Below, one piece after another: positions 42,911-50,199 of a DNA stretch of 50,199 nt. The position numbers and the translations under genes are program-made. Within the stretch, counting starts at the first letter, position 1; each line of letters opens with the position of its first letter. Under the pieces are notes generated by a model. The model saw nothing but the letters and a program-made list of their open reading frames with translations, did not search any database and was not told the DNA's origin. The stretch is taken from NCBI GenBank assembly GCA_019163135.1, contig JAFLKR010000066.1, forward strand, positions 1-50,199, read 5' to 3'. The DNA comes from Desulfobulbaceae bacterium. GTDB lineage: Bacteria > Desulfobacterota > Desulfobulbia > Desulfobulbales > Desulfobulbaceae.

Positions 42911-44320
42911 ATGCCCCCTAACCCTTCCCAGCTTTCGCCAGAACAGCAGAGCGCTACCCTTGAACGTTCGGCACTGTTTGTTGCCACCTTGACTTCGTTC
43001 ATGGGGCCGTTCATGATTTCCTCGGTCAATGTCGCCCTGCCGACTATTCAGGCAGACTTGGCGATGAATGCCGTCCAACTGAGCTGGATAGCCACCGCCT
43101 ATCTGCTGGCGGTTGCGGTCGGCTTGCTGCCGGCCGGCAAGATCGCCGATATCCATGGCCGAAAAAAAGTCTTCTGCACCGGTTTGATAGTGTACACCCT
43201 TGGGTCGACGGCTGCCGCCTTTGCTGGCAATGCCACCTGGTTGATTATCTGCAGAGTACTTCAGGGCTTAGGGGCGGGAATGTTCGTGACCACGGGCGTG
43301 GCCATCTTGACCTCCATTTTTCCGCAGCAAAAACGGGGCCGGGCGATCGGTATCTATGTGGCCGCGGTGTATGTGGGCCTTTCGGTCGGCCCCTTGGTCG
43401 GCGGTATGCTGACACAGCATTTCGGCTGGCGCTCCATTTTTTTACTGATGCTGCCGCTGGGAATCGGCTCCGTCGTCATCACCTTGACCTTTCTTAAAGG
43501 TGAATGGGCTGACAGCCGCAGTCATCGGCTCGATATCTCGGGCAGCCTGATCTACGCCGTGGCCATCCTCTCGCTGGTCTACGGCGCTACCATCCTGCCT
43601 TCGTTGACCGGCAGCATCCTTATTGGCATCGGCCTGCTCGGGATGGTCCTGTTTTTCCGGCAGCAGGCGCAGGCTCACTATCCATTATTCGAGGTGGCCC
43701 TCTTTACTGAAAACCGCACCTTTACCTTTTCCAGCCTGGCGGCCCTGCTCAATTACTCGGCGACCTTTGCGGTCACCTTCCTGATGAGCCTCTATCTGCA
43801 ATACATCAAAGGCATGTCGCCGCAGACAGCCGGGGTCTTCCTCATGGCGCAACCGGTGATGATGGCCGCATTTTCTCCTATCGCCGGTCGACTATCGGAC
43901 CGTATAGAACCGCGATTGCTGGCCTCGGCAGGCATGGCCATCACCGTGGCGGGCATGCTGGTGTTCACCCGGCTCGACGCCGACACCCACATGACCGGCA
44001 TCGTCTGCAATCTGGTTGCACTGGGGTTTGGTTTTGCGCTGTTTTCCTCGCCGAACATGAGCGCCATCATGGGGGCCGTGGCCAAGGAGCAGTATGGCAT
44101 TGCCTCCGGGGTCTCAGCCACCATGCGGTTGATGGGACAGATGGTGAGCATGGCGATTGCTACCGTGGTGCTGGCCTTATTGGTCGGCCGACAGGCGATT
44201 GGACCCGCAAATTATCCACAATTTTTACTCAGCGTCCGCACAATTTTTGCCATCTCCGCTCTGTTGTGCGCCGTCGGGGTCTACTTTTCCATGTTTCGCG
44301 GTCGGTTGCGGCATGATTGA
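42911..44320 (+). CDS. MFS multidrug exporter, DHA2 (EmrB/QacA) family
   Basis: 469 residues with about 14 hydrophobic segments, the hallmark of the DHA2 group. The early motif SVNVALPTIQADL (about 37-49) matches motif D1, the loop GKIADIHGRKKVF (about 76-88) matches MFS motif A, and a motif C-like stretch GLSVGPLVGGMLTQHFGWR (about 156-174) marks a proton-driven antiporter. Start ATG at 42911; no strong ribosome site. Substrate unknown. It has no EmrA-type membrane fusion partner next to it, so it may export into the periplasm alone. Confidence 0.9.
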   Translation: MPPNPSQLSPEQQSATLERSALFVATLTSFMGPFMISSVNVALPTIQADLAMNAVQLSWIATAYLLAVAVGLLPAGKIADIHGRKKVFCTGLIVYTLGSTAAAFAGNATWLIICRVLQGLGAGMFVTTGVAILTSIFPQQKRGRAIGIYVAAVYVGLSVGPLVGGMLTQHFGWRSIFLLMLPLGIGSVVITLTFLKGEWADSRSHRLDISGSLIYAVAILSLVYGATILPSLTGSILIGIGLLGMVLFFRQQAQAHYPLFEVALFTENRTFTFSSLAALLNYSATFAVTFLMSLYLQYIKGMSPQTAGVFLMAQPVMMAAFSPIAGRLSDRIEPRLLASAGMAITVAGMLVFTRLDADTHMTGIVCNLVALGFGFALFSSPNMSAIMGAVAKEQYGIASGVSATMRLMGQMVSMAIATVVLALLVGRQAIGPANYPQFLLSVRTIFAISALLCAVGVYFSMFRGRLRHD

Positions 44321-44458
44321 AACCGTTGTCATCCCTTCGTTTCCCTCTGCATCTCTGAAAAAATTAAGACAAAAGTGGACTGCAAATCAAGCACCATGGC
44401 CTGGACCGGCATCCTGTGTTCCAACCCGCCGTTGTGCGAGTGAGTCGGACCACCCCTG

Positions 44459-44497
44459 AACTCACTGCACCCGATGCGCGGGAGAGTGCAGCGAGTT
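44459..44497. terminator. Hairpin between convergent MFS and pepN genes
   Basis: AACTCACTGCAC and GTGCAGCGAGTT pair over 12 bases with one mismatch, loop 15 bases. No T-run follows on either strand, so it is at best a weak terminator. Confidence 0.35.
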
Positions 44498-44521
44498 TGC
44501 ATTTAACGGGGGTAGTATGAT

Positions 44522-47164
44522 TCAACGCAGAGTTTTTTCAACGATTTCCTTGACGTCATCGGAGAGCGACGGCTGGTTGCCGATACGCTCGAGCTGCGCC
44601 CGCATTAGTTGCTGCCGAGCCGCATTATACCGTCGCCACTGGGTGAATGGGGTGATCATCCGTGAAGCGATCTGCGGATTAAGGTCATCGAGCAGGAGCA
44701 CCTGGTCGCCCAGGAAGGCGTAGCCGCTGCCGTCGGCCGCATGAAACTGACCATGGTTGGTGGCGCAGAAGGTGGCGATCAGGGACCGTACCTTGTTGGG
44801 GTTTTTGTAGGTAAAAGAGGGGTGGGTGGTCAAGGCCTTGACTCGGTCCAGGGTACCGGGCAGGGTGCAGCCGGCCTGGAGGATCAGCCATTTATCGACC
44901 ACCAGCGGGTCGATCTGCCATTTGGCATGGAAATCGGCGAGTAGTGTGGTTCCGGCCTCGAGGTCGGCATTGACCACGCCGTTTAAGGCAGCGATTGCGT
45001 CGGTCATGTTGTCGCTGGCCGCATATTGCTGCAACCCTAACTGCAGCAGTGCGGGTTCAAGGGTGCCGTCTTGATCCGGGGTAAGCAGATACGCGAGGCA
45101 ATGATTGCGCAGTGCCCGTTTCCCGGCTTCATGGGCACTGTAGTGGTAGGGACCGGTACCCTGCAAAGCCTGGTAGCGGGCCAGCAGCGCATTCTGGAGG
45201 GTGCGGGCCAGCAGGGCGCGGAACTGTTGCCGGACCGAAAAAACCGCCACCGGGTCGATCTCCGCCAGCTGCTGGCTGACCCAGTTTTCCGAAGGCAGGA
45301 TCAGGGCCATGGCCAGGAAGGCCGGATCACTGTCCTGATCGGCAAGCAGGTTGGCCATCCCCCTGACCAGTTGCTCCGGCACCAGGACGGGCTCGCCTTG
45401 CCGATACCGCCCGATCTGGGCCAGCATGGCCTGCAGGCCGAGTCGCTGCCCGGCATCCCAGCGGTTGAACGGATCAGGATCATGGGCCATCAACAGACCC
45501 AGTTCGGTATCGGACTGCGCGAAATTGACCCGTACCGGTGCCGAGAAATTGCGGAGAAAGGAGACCGTGGGCCGGTGCTTGATGCCGGGAAAAACGAAAT
45601 CCTGCTTCTGGGCCGACAGGTGCAGCACCTTGGTGGTGGGGCCGGTAGCTGAATCCTCCAGGGGGATCGAGGCGCCTTGGTCATCCAGCAGCCCTACGGC
45701 CAGCGGCATGAAAAACGGTTGTTTGGCCACGGTTTCCCGGGTAGCCGGACAGGATTGGACGACGTGCAGGGTAAGGTGCTGCGCGGACTCGTCATAGGTG
45801 GCGCGAACCGTCAATTCCGGAGTTCCGGCTTGGCTGTACCAGCGTTTAAACTGTTGCAGGTCGCAACCCCAGGCCGATTCCATGGCCGCGACAAAATCGT
45901 CGCAGGTCACCGCCTGACCGTCGTGGCGCTCAAAATAAAGGTCCATGCCCTGGCGGAAGGCTTCCGCACCGAGCAGGGTATGAAGCATGCGGATGACCTC
46001 CGCCCCTTTATTGTACACCGTCAGTGTATAAAAATTGTTAATTTCGACAAAAGACGGCGGTCGGACCGGATGCGCCATAGGGCCAGAGTCCTCGCGGAAC
46101 TGGAAGGAACGGATGATGTTGGCGTCCTGAATTCGTTTCACCGGGCGGGAGGTCATGTCCGCGGTAAACTCCTGATCGCGGAAGACGGTCAAGCCTTCCT
46201 TGAGGCTGAGCTGGAACCAGTCGCGGCAGGTGATCCGGTTGCCGGTCCAGTTATGGAAATATTCGTGGGCGATCACCCCTTCGATGCCCTCGTAATCGAC
46301 GTCGGTGGCGGTTTCGGGCAGGGCCAGCACGTACTTGGAGTTAAAAACGTTGAGCCCTTTATTTTCCATGGCACCCATGTTGAAGTCATCCACCGCCACA
46401 ATCATGTAGGTGTCAAGATCGTACTCGCGCCCGAATTTTTCCTCATCCCATTGCATCGCTTTTTGGAGGGAGCGGATGGCATGGAAGCATTTGTTACGGT
46501 TACGTTCTTCCACATAGAAATGGAGATCGACAGTCCGGCCGGAACATGTGGTGTAGGTATCGCTGATTTGTTCCAGATTGCCGGCTACCAGGGCAAAGAG
46601 GTAGCAGGGTTTGGGGAAGGGGTCGTGCCAGGTGGCATAGTGGCGGCCATCGGCCAGGTCGCCGCTGTCGATGAGATTGCCGTTGGACAATAGGACCGGG
46701 CAGGCGGCCTTGTCACCGACCACGGTGGTGGTGAATACGCTCATCACATCGGGCCGATCGGGGAAGCAGGTGATGGTGCGAAAGCCTTCCGGCTCGCATT
46801 GGGTGCAGTAGTTGCCCGAGGAGCGATATAACCCCTCCAGGGCGGTGTTGCCCTCTGGATTGAGCAGGGTTTCGATCTCCACCACAAAGGGTTCATCCGG
46901 CACAGGAGCAATGGTAAGGATGCCCTCGGCAAATCGATATTGTTCGGCGGTCAGTTCCGTGCCCTCCAGGGTGACCCTCACCAGTTCCAGTTTCTTGGCG
47001 TTGAGCACCAGCGGTTGCCGATTTTTGTTATTGGGGCGGCACTGCAGCCGGGAATGGACGCGGGTGGCCTGGGGATCAAGTTCGACCCGCAGAGCTACGC
47101 TGTCGACCAAGTAGGCCGGAGGGGTGTAATCGTTGAGGAAGGTTTCTTTTTTATGCATTGTCAC
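44522..47164 (-). CDS. pepN: Aminopeptidase N (M1 zinc metallopeptidase)
   Basis: 880 residues from the GTG at 47164 (ribosome site AGAGG, 8 bases before); an ATG two codons later is also possible. It contains the substrate-binding GAMEN (264-268) and zinc site HEYFH (300-304) with downstream E323 in LKEG, plus the E. coli-type motif NWTGNRITCRDWFQLSLKEGLTVFRDQEF. The length and C-terminal helical domain match the alanyl aminopeptidase PepN of Gram-negative bacteria. It removes N-terminal residues in cytosolic peptide turnover. It follows the CDF transporter gene by 36 bases, so they form an operon; a zinc link between them is possible but inferred. Confidence 0.94.
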   Translation of the reverse strand: MTMHKKETFLNDYTPPAYLVDSVALRVELDPQATRVHSRLQCRPNNKNRQPLVLNAKKLELVRVTLEGTELTAEQYRFAEGILTIAPVPDEPFVVEIETLLNPEGNTALEGLYRSSGNYCTQCEPEGFRTITCFPDRPDVMSVFTTTVVGDKAACPVLLSNGNLIDSGDLADGRHYATWHDPFPKPCYLFALVAGNLEQISDTYTTCSGRTVDLHFYVEERNRNKCFHAIRSLQKAMQWDEEKFGREYDLDTYMIVAVDDFNMGAMENKGLNVFNSKYVLALPETATDVDYEGIEGVIAHEYFHNWTGNRITCRDWFQLSLKEGLTVFRDQEFTADMTSRPVKRIQDANIIRSFQFREDSGPMAHPVRPPSFVEINNFYTLTVYNKGAEVIRMLHTLLGAEAFRQGMDLYFERHDGQAVTCDDFVAAMESAWGCDLQQFKRWYSQAGTPELTVRATYDESAQHLTLHVVQSCPATRETVAKQPFFMPLAVGLLDDQGASIPLEDSATGPTTKVLHLSAQKQDFVFPGIKHRPTVSFLRNFSAPVRVNFAQSDTELGLLMAHDPDPFNRWDAGQRLGLQAMLAQIGRYRQGEPVLVPEQLVRGMANLLADQDSDPAFLAMALILPSENWVSQQLAEIDPVAVFSVRQQFRALLARTLQNALLARYQALQGTGPYHYSAHEAGKRALRNHCLAYLLTPDQDGTLEPALLQLGLQQYAASDNMTDAIAALNGVVNADLEAGTTLLADFHAKWQIDPLVVDKWLILQAGCTLPGTLDRVKALTTHPSFTYKNPNKVRSLIATFCATNHGQFHAADGSGYAFLGDQVLLLDDLNPQIASRMITPFTQWRRYNAARQQLMRAQLERIGNQPSLSDDVKEIVEKTLR

Positions 47165-47200
47165 AGGAATAACCTCTGGAATTAAAAAAAGTTGAAAAAA

Positions 47201-48109
47201 TTAATCAAGACAATCTGGTTCAAAAAACAGCCATTGCACCTGAGGAAAAGCTGCCTTCAGCGCCTGTTCGCAGGTGTTGATGTCAGCGACCAACTGCTGG
47301 CTCGAGCCTGTGGTCGTCATTCTGGCCTTGATGGCCACCATGACATCGTCGCCCAGTTGCAGGGTGAGGATATTGAGCACGGTTTCTATTTCGGAACGTT
47401 GCTGCAAGAGGGTCACCATCTGCTGCTTGATCGCCGGGTCGACCCCCTGACCCACCAGCAGGGACTTGGTTTCCACACCGATGAAGAAAGCTACCGTCAC
47501 CAGGAGCAGGCCGATAGCCATCGACCCCAATGCATCGTAGACCGGATTGGCCGTGAGCAGGGTTAGGAGGATGGCTGCCGCGGCAACACCCAGGCCGAGC
47601 AAGGCGGCAATATCTTCGCCGAAAACCACCAGCAGGGCGGAGTTGCGGGTTGTGCGGAACCAGTGGACAAAACTGTGGGTGCCGCGCTCCTTGTTGACCT
47701 CGCGCACGCACCCCCAGAGCGACATGGCCTCGGCGCCCAGGGAGAAGAGCAACACCGTCAGGGCGATGGCCGGGGTTTTCAGGGGCTCGGGATGGAGAAG
47801 CTTATGGTATCCTTCATAGATGGAAAAGAGGCCGCCCATGCTGAACAGGATGAGGGCGACGATGAAGGACCAAAAATAAATTTCTTTGCCGTGGCCGAGG
47901 GGATAGTCAGGAGTTGGCGGGCGTTTAGCCTGGCGGAGGCCGAGCAGGAGCAGACCCTGGTTGCCGGTATCGGCGAGCGAGTGGACGGCTTCGGCCAGCA
48001 TGGCCCCTGAACCGGTAAAAATCGCGGCAAAGAGTTTAGCCAAAAAAATAGCGAAATTGGCTGCAAGAGCGTACAGTATGCTCCTCAATGAATCAGCGCC
48101 ATGCGCCAT
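47201..48109 (-). CDS. Cation diffusion facilitator (CDF) transporter
   Basis: 302 residues. Six hydrophobic segments with the CDF features HSLADTGNQ (about 43-51, H and D as metal ligands in TM2) and GED near TM5 (about 162-164), and the YPLGHGKE loop after TM2. A cytoplasmic C-terminal domain (about 210-295) has the CDF ferredoxin-like fold. Metal (zinc, iron or manganese) exported by proton antiport; specificity cannot be read. The HxxxD/xED pairing differs from the strict Zn-type HD-HD set. It is the first gene of an operon with pepN and divergent from the flavoprotein gene. Confidence 0.88.
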   Translation of the reverse strand: MAHGADSLRSILYALAANFAIFLAKLFAAIFTGSGAMLAEAVHSLADTGNQGLLLLGLRQAKRPPTPDYPLGHGKEIYFWSFIVALILFSMGGLFSIYEGYHKLLHPEPLKTPAIALTVLLFSLGAEAMSLWGCVREVNKERGTHSFVHWFRTTRNSALLVVFGEDIAALLGLGVAAAAILLTLLTANPVYDALGSMAIGLLLVTVAFFIGVETKSLLVGQGVDPAIKQQMVTLLQQRSEIETVLNILTLQLGDDVMVAIKARMTTTGSSQQLVADINTCEQALKAAFPQVQWLFFEPDCLD

Positions 48110-48319
48110 GGAAGACTCCGTGGGAAAGGTTTTTTTTAAAAAGAAAATGGATGGAACGCGTCCGTTGACAGCGGAACGTTCAGGTTCCGTCCAAAGCTAT
48201 CGTAAAGATCTGATGAAAGCAAGCATAAGACCAAATTCCTCTGTTTCCAGGATAGAAATGCCCCGGCAGCGATCTGTGGCCCCCTTTTGGTACGCCCTCA
48301 TACCCGGAAACTGAAGCAG

Positions 48320-49354
48320 ATGGCGGAGAACATCGACATTCTGGTTATCGGTGCTGGTCCCGGCGGCCTGGCCTGTGCAACCCTGCTGGCCCAGCAAGGG
48401 GCCAACGTTGCGTTGGTGGAGCGAAAGGCCTTCATCGGGCCCAAGGTCTGCGCTGGCGGTATTACCTGGGGCGGGTTGATCAAGCATGTTCCGCCCGGAC
48501 TGATCGAGCGCGGGTTTCCCCAGCAGCATGTGATCACCCGTCTGCAGCGGGTGGTGGTTGCCGAAACCAATCCGATCATCGCCACCATCAGCCGGGAGCG
48601 GCTCGGGCAGTGGATGGCGGACCAAGCCAGAGAGGCCGGCGTCACGATCCTCACCCAGACCCGGGCCCTGGCACTGGAAAAGCATAGGGTGATCCTGGAA
48701 ACCGGAGCCCGCTCAAGGCGAACCCTCGGTTTTGACCATCTGGTGGGGGCTGACGGCTCGCATTCCTTGGTTCGCCGCTTCCTCGGCCTGCCGACAACCG
48801 CCATGGGAATCGGCCTCAATTGCATGCTGCCCGGCCGTCACCCACAGATGGAATGGCACCTCCACACCGGTAGATTCGGGTACGGGTATGGCTGGATTTT
48901 TCCGCACGCCGAGGTCGTTTCCATCGGTGCGTATGGCGATGTCAACAACCTATCGGCCCGGGTTTTGAAGCAGCGGTTACTGAGTTGGGCGGCAGAACGG
49001 GGATTCCAGCTCGATCCTGCGGCTATGCGGGCGGGATGGGTTAATTTCGATTATCGCGGGGTCCGTTTTGACCGTACCTGGCTGGTCGGCGATGCTGCCG
49101 GGCTGGCCTCCGGACTCACCGGCGAGGGCATTTATCCGGCCTTGGTTTCGGGGCAGGCTGTGGCGCGCATGATCCTTGATCCGAAATATCCGGCCACCGA
49201 ATTAATCGGGTTGGCCAACAAACATCGGCGGCATCGACGAATTGTCGATCTGGCGGCGAGGCAGCGTCCTCTCTGCGGCCTGATGCTGGAGATACTGGCC
49301 GTGCTGTTGCGCCTAAAAATACTTGATTTTCGCATTCTGGAAATGGCAGAGTAA
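48320..49354 (+). CDS. Geranylgeranyl-reductase-type FAD-dependent oxidoreductase
   Basis: 344 residues from the ATG at 48320 (MAENIDILVIG); a TTG at 48287 would add 11 residues. It has the Rossmann motif VIGAGPGGLACATLLAQQG (about 8-26), then ERKAFIGPKVCAGGI, where Cys/Gly of the KxCxGG(I/L) motif is typical of the group. The FAD site GDAAGLASGLTGEGIYPAL (about 262-280) is also present. Family members saturate polyprenyl chains of lipids or quinones or act in archaeal-type lipid or menaquinone side-chain reduction. A role in menaquinone modification is possible but inferred. It diverges from the CDF gene. Confidence 0.88.
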   Translation: MAENIDILVIGAGPGGLACATLLAQQGANVALVERKAFIGPKVCAGGITWGGLIKHVPPGLIERGFPQQHVITRLQRVVVAETNPIIATISRERLGQWMADQAREAGVTILTQTRALALEKHRVILETGARSRRTLGFDHLVGADGSHSLVRRFLGLPTTAMGIGLNCMLPGRHPQMEWHLHTGRFGYGYGWIFPHAEVVSIGAYGDVNNLSARVLKQRLLSWAAERGFQLDPAAMRAGWVNFDYRGVRFDRTWLVGDAAGLASGLTGEGIYPALVSGQAVARMILDPKYPATELIGLANKHRRHRRIVDLAARQRPLCGLMLEILAVLLRLKILDFRILEMAE

Positions 49355-49630
49355 TAATAATAGTGACTATTTAGCCAGTTTTTTTTCTATTTTTTTTAAA
49401 AAGCTTTTGACAGGGTTTTTATTTGATTTTTTAAAATCATCGTTAAAGCATGCACGTTTCATTTTGCCCCATGGGCCTCCTTTGTTTGCCTTCAGGTGTC
49501 GATGAGCCAAACCACTGCGAGTGGGGGATTGCGCAAAAATAAATAATGCAACACAGCTCAATATAAGGACAAAAAATTCGGTTTTAAAACCCGTGGTATA
49601 GTAGGACAGGACTTAATCACGGGGGCTGGA

Positions 49631-50199
49631 GTGACGATCAATAATATCAATGCAGAAGAGACTGTTCGGAAGGTTGCCGACCTTATTGCGGCGGAGAAAG
49701 GTCTATCGCCGGCGCTTAAGGGTAGCCTTGACGTGCTGCTGATGTTGGTCTCGCTGTTGCTGAATCGTTTAGGGCTCAACAGCAAAAACAGCAGCAAGCC
49801 GCCCTCGACTGACCCTTTTCGCAAAAAAGAATCGCGGCAAACGAATGGGCGTAAACCCGGTGGCCAGCCCGGACATATCGGTGCCACGCTGAAACAGGTG
49901 CCTGACCCCGATATCGTCAAGGAGATTCCGGTAAACAGGAATCACCTGCCTCCCGGGCAATACCGCTCGGTCGGGTATGAGGTGCGACAGGTAATTGATC
50001 TGGACATCACCACGGTTGTGACCGAATGGCGCGCTGAAGTTCTGACGGATGAGCAGGGAAAACGGTATGTCGCGCCCTTCCCGGATGGGGTCTTGCGGCC
50101 CGTGCAGTACGGGATCGGCGTCAAGGTCAATGCGGTCTACATGTCTCAGTATCAGATGATACCGTATAATCGGATCGAGGAACATTTCCTTGATCAGAT
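49631..50199 (+). mobile_element. IS66-family transposase, N-terminal part (runs off the right edge)
   Basis: The frame from the GTG at 49631 stays open to the window end (189 codons). Hallmarks of IS66 transposases: a leucine-rich helix (about 33-45, LDVLLMLVSLLLNRL), then the conserved NSKNSSKPPSTDPF (about 49-62), GRKPGGQPGH (about 72-81), and a beta-rich N-terminal domain. The expected zinc-finger Cys pattern is not seen in the visible part. The DDE catalytic core lies beyond the edge. The ribosome site (GGGGGCTGGA) is close. The left inverted repeat of the element could not be located in 49355-49630. Whether the copy is intact cannot be judged. Confidence 0.85.

Noticed and set aside
45677-46693. 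A 338-codon plus-strand frame inside pepN
   Set aside because: It lies fully opposite the GAMEN and HEYFH region of PepN and has no ribosome site or motif.

Overview
The window looks like chromosome of an anaerobic, respiratory deltaproteobacterium (Desulfobacterota), most likely a sulfate- or sulfur-metabolising relative of the Desulfobulbales. The clues are a TunR-type regulator (known from sulfate-reducing deltaproteobacteria), two NrfD-type membrane quinone modules with a multihaem c7-type cytochrome and a Tat-exported four-cluster ferredoxin, a large PAS/sigma-54 activator, two-component hybrid kinases and an MCP. No rRNA, tRNA or CRISPR was found. The only mobile element recognised is the start of an IS66-type transposase at the right edge.

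Layout. 1-2.5 kb: the end of a hybrid histidine kinase and a REC-PAS-kinase-REC protein in one transcript. 3.2-5 kb: a zinc-finger-less type IA topoisomerase, alone between AT-rich spacers. 5.3-7 kb: small unknown genes and a Sel1-repeat lipoprotein. 7.1-10.7 kb (minus): a compact pqiA-pqiA-pqiB-pqiC lipid-transport operon whose genes overlap. 10.7-15.7 kb: sparse region with a secreted unknown, an orphan Nif11-like peptide, TunR, a VF530 protein and a small unknown.

16-25.5 kb is the most interesting part. Two paralogous units (small membrane protein, NrfD-like quinone subunit, MerR-type regulator) lie on the minus strand on either side of a ferredoxin/hexahaem cytochrome pair and a divergent sigma-54 activator. 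Both MerR proteins carry the same four-cysteine pattern (C-x23-C-x5-C-x7-C). The activator has three PAS repeats of exactly 115 residues, each with C-x8-C-x3-C. A near-perfect sigma-54 promoter lies before the first unit, and an 18-of-19-base non-coding motif is shared by the upstream regions of both units. Together this suggests an electron-transfer system under two layers of possible redox control; the sensing role is inference.

26-38 kb: an FtsH-like protease with a strongly structured leader and an unknown partner, a TPR-methyltransferase, a secreted unknown, YehS/DUF1456, HrpB helicase coupled to a radical SAM protein, a Mut7-C RNase-like protein and a WYL regulator. 38-41.3 kb: a small membrane protein, a palindromic dispersed-repeat-like element, an exported rhodanese and an MCP. 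41.3-42.9 kb is a gene-poor gap with a possible gene remnant. 42.9-50.2 kb: an MFS exporter, PepN and a CDF transporter in one operon, a geranylgeranyl-reductase-type flavoprotein, and the IS66 transposase start.
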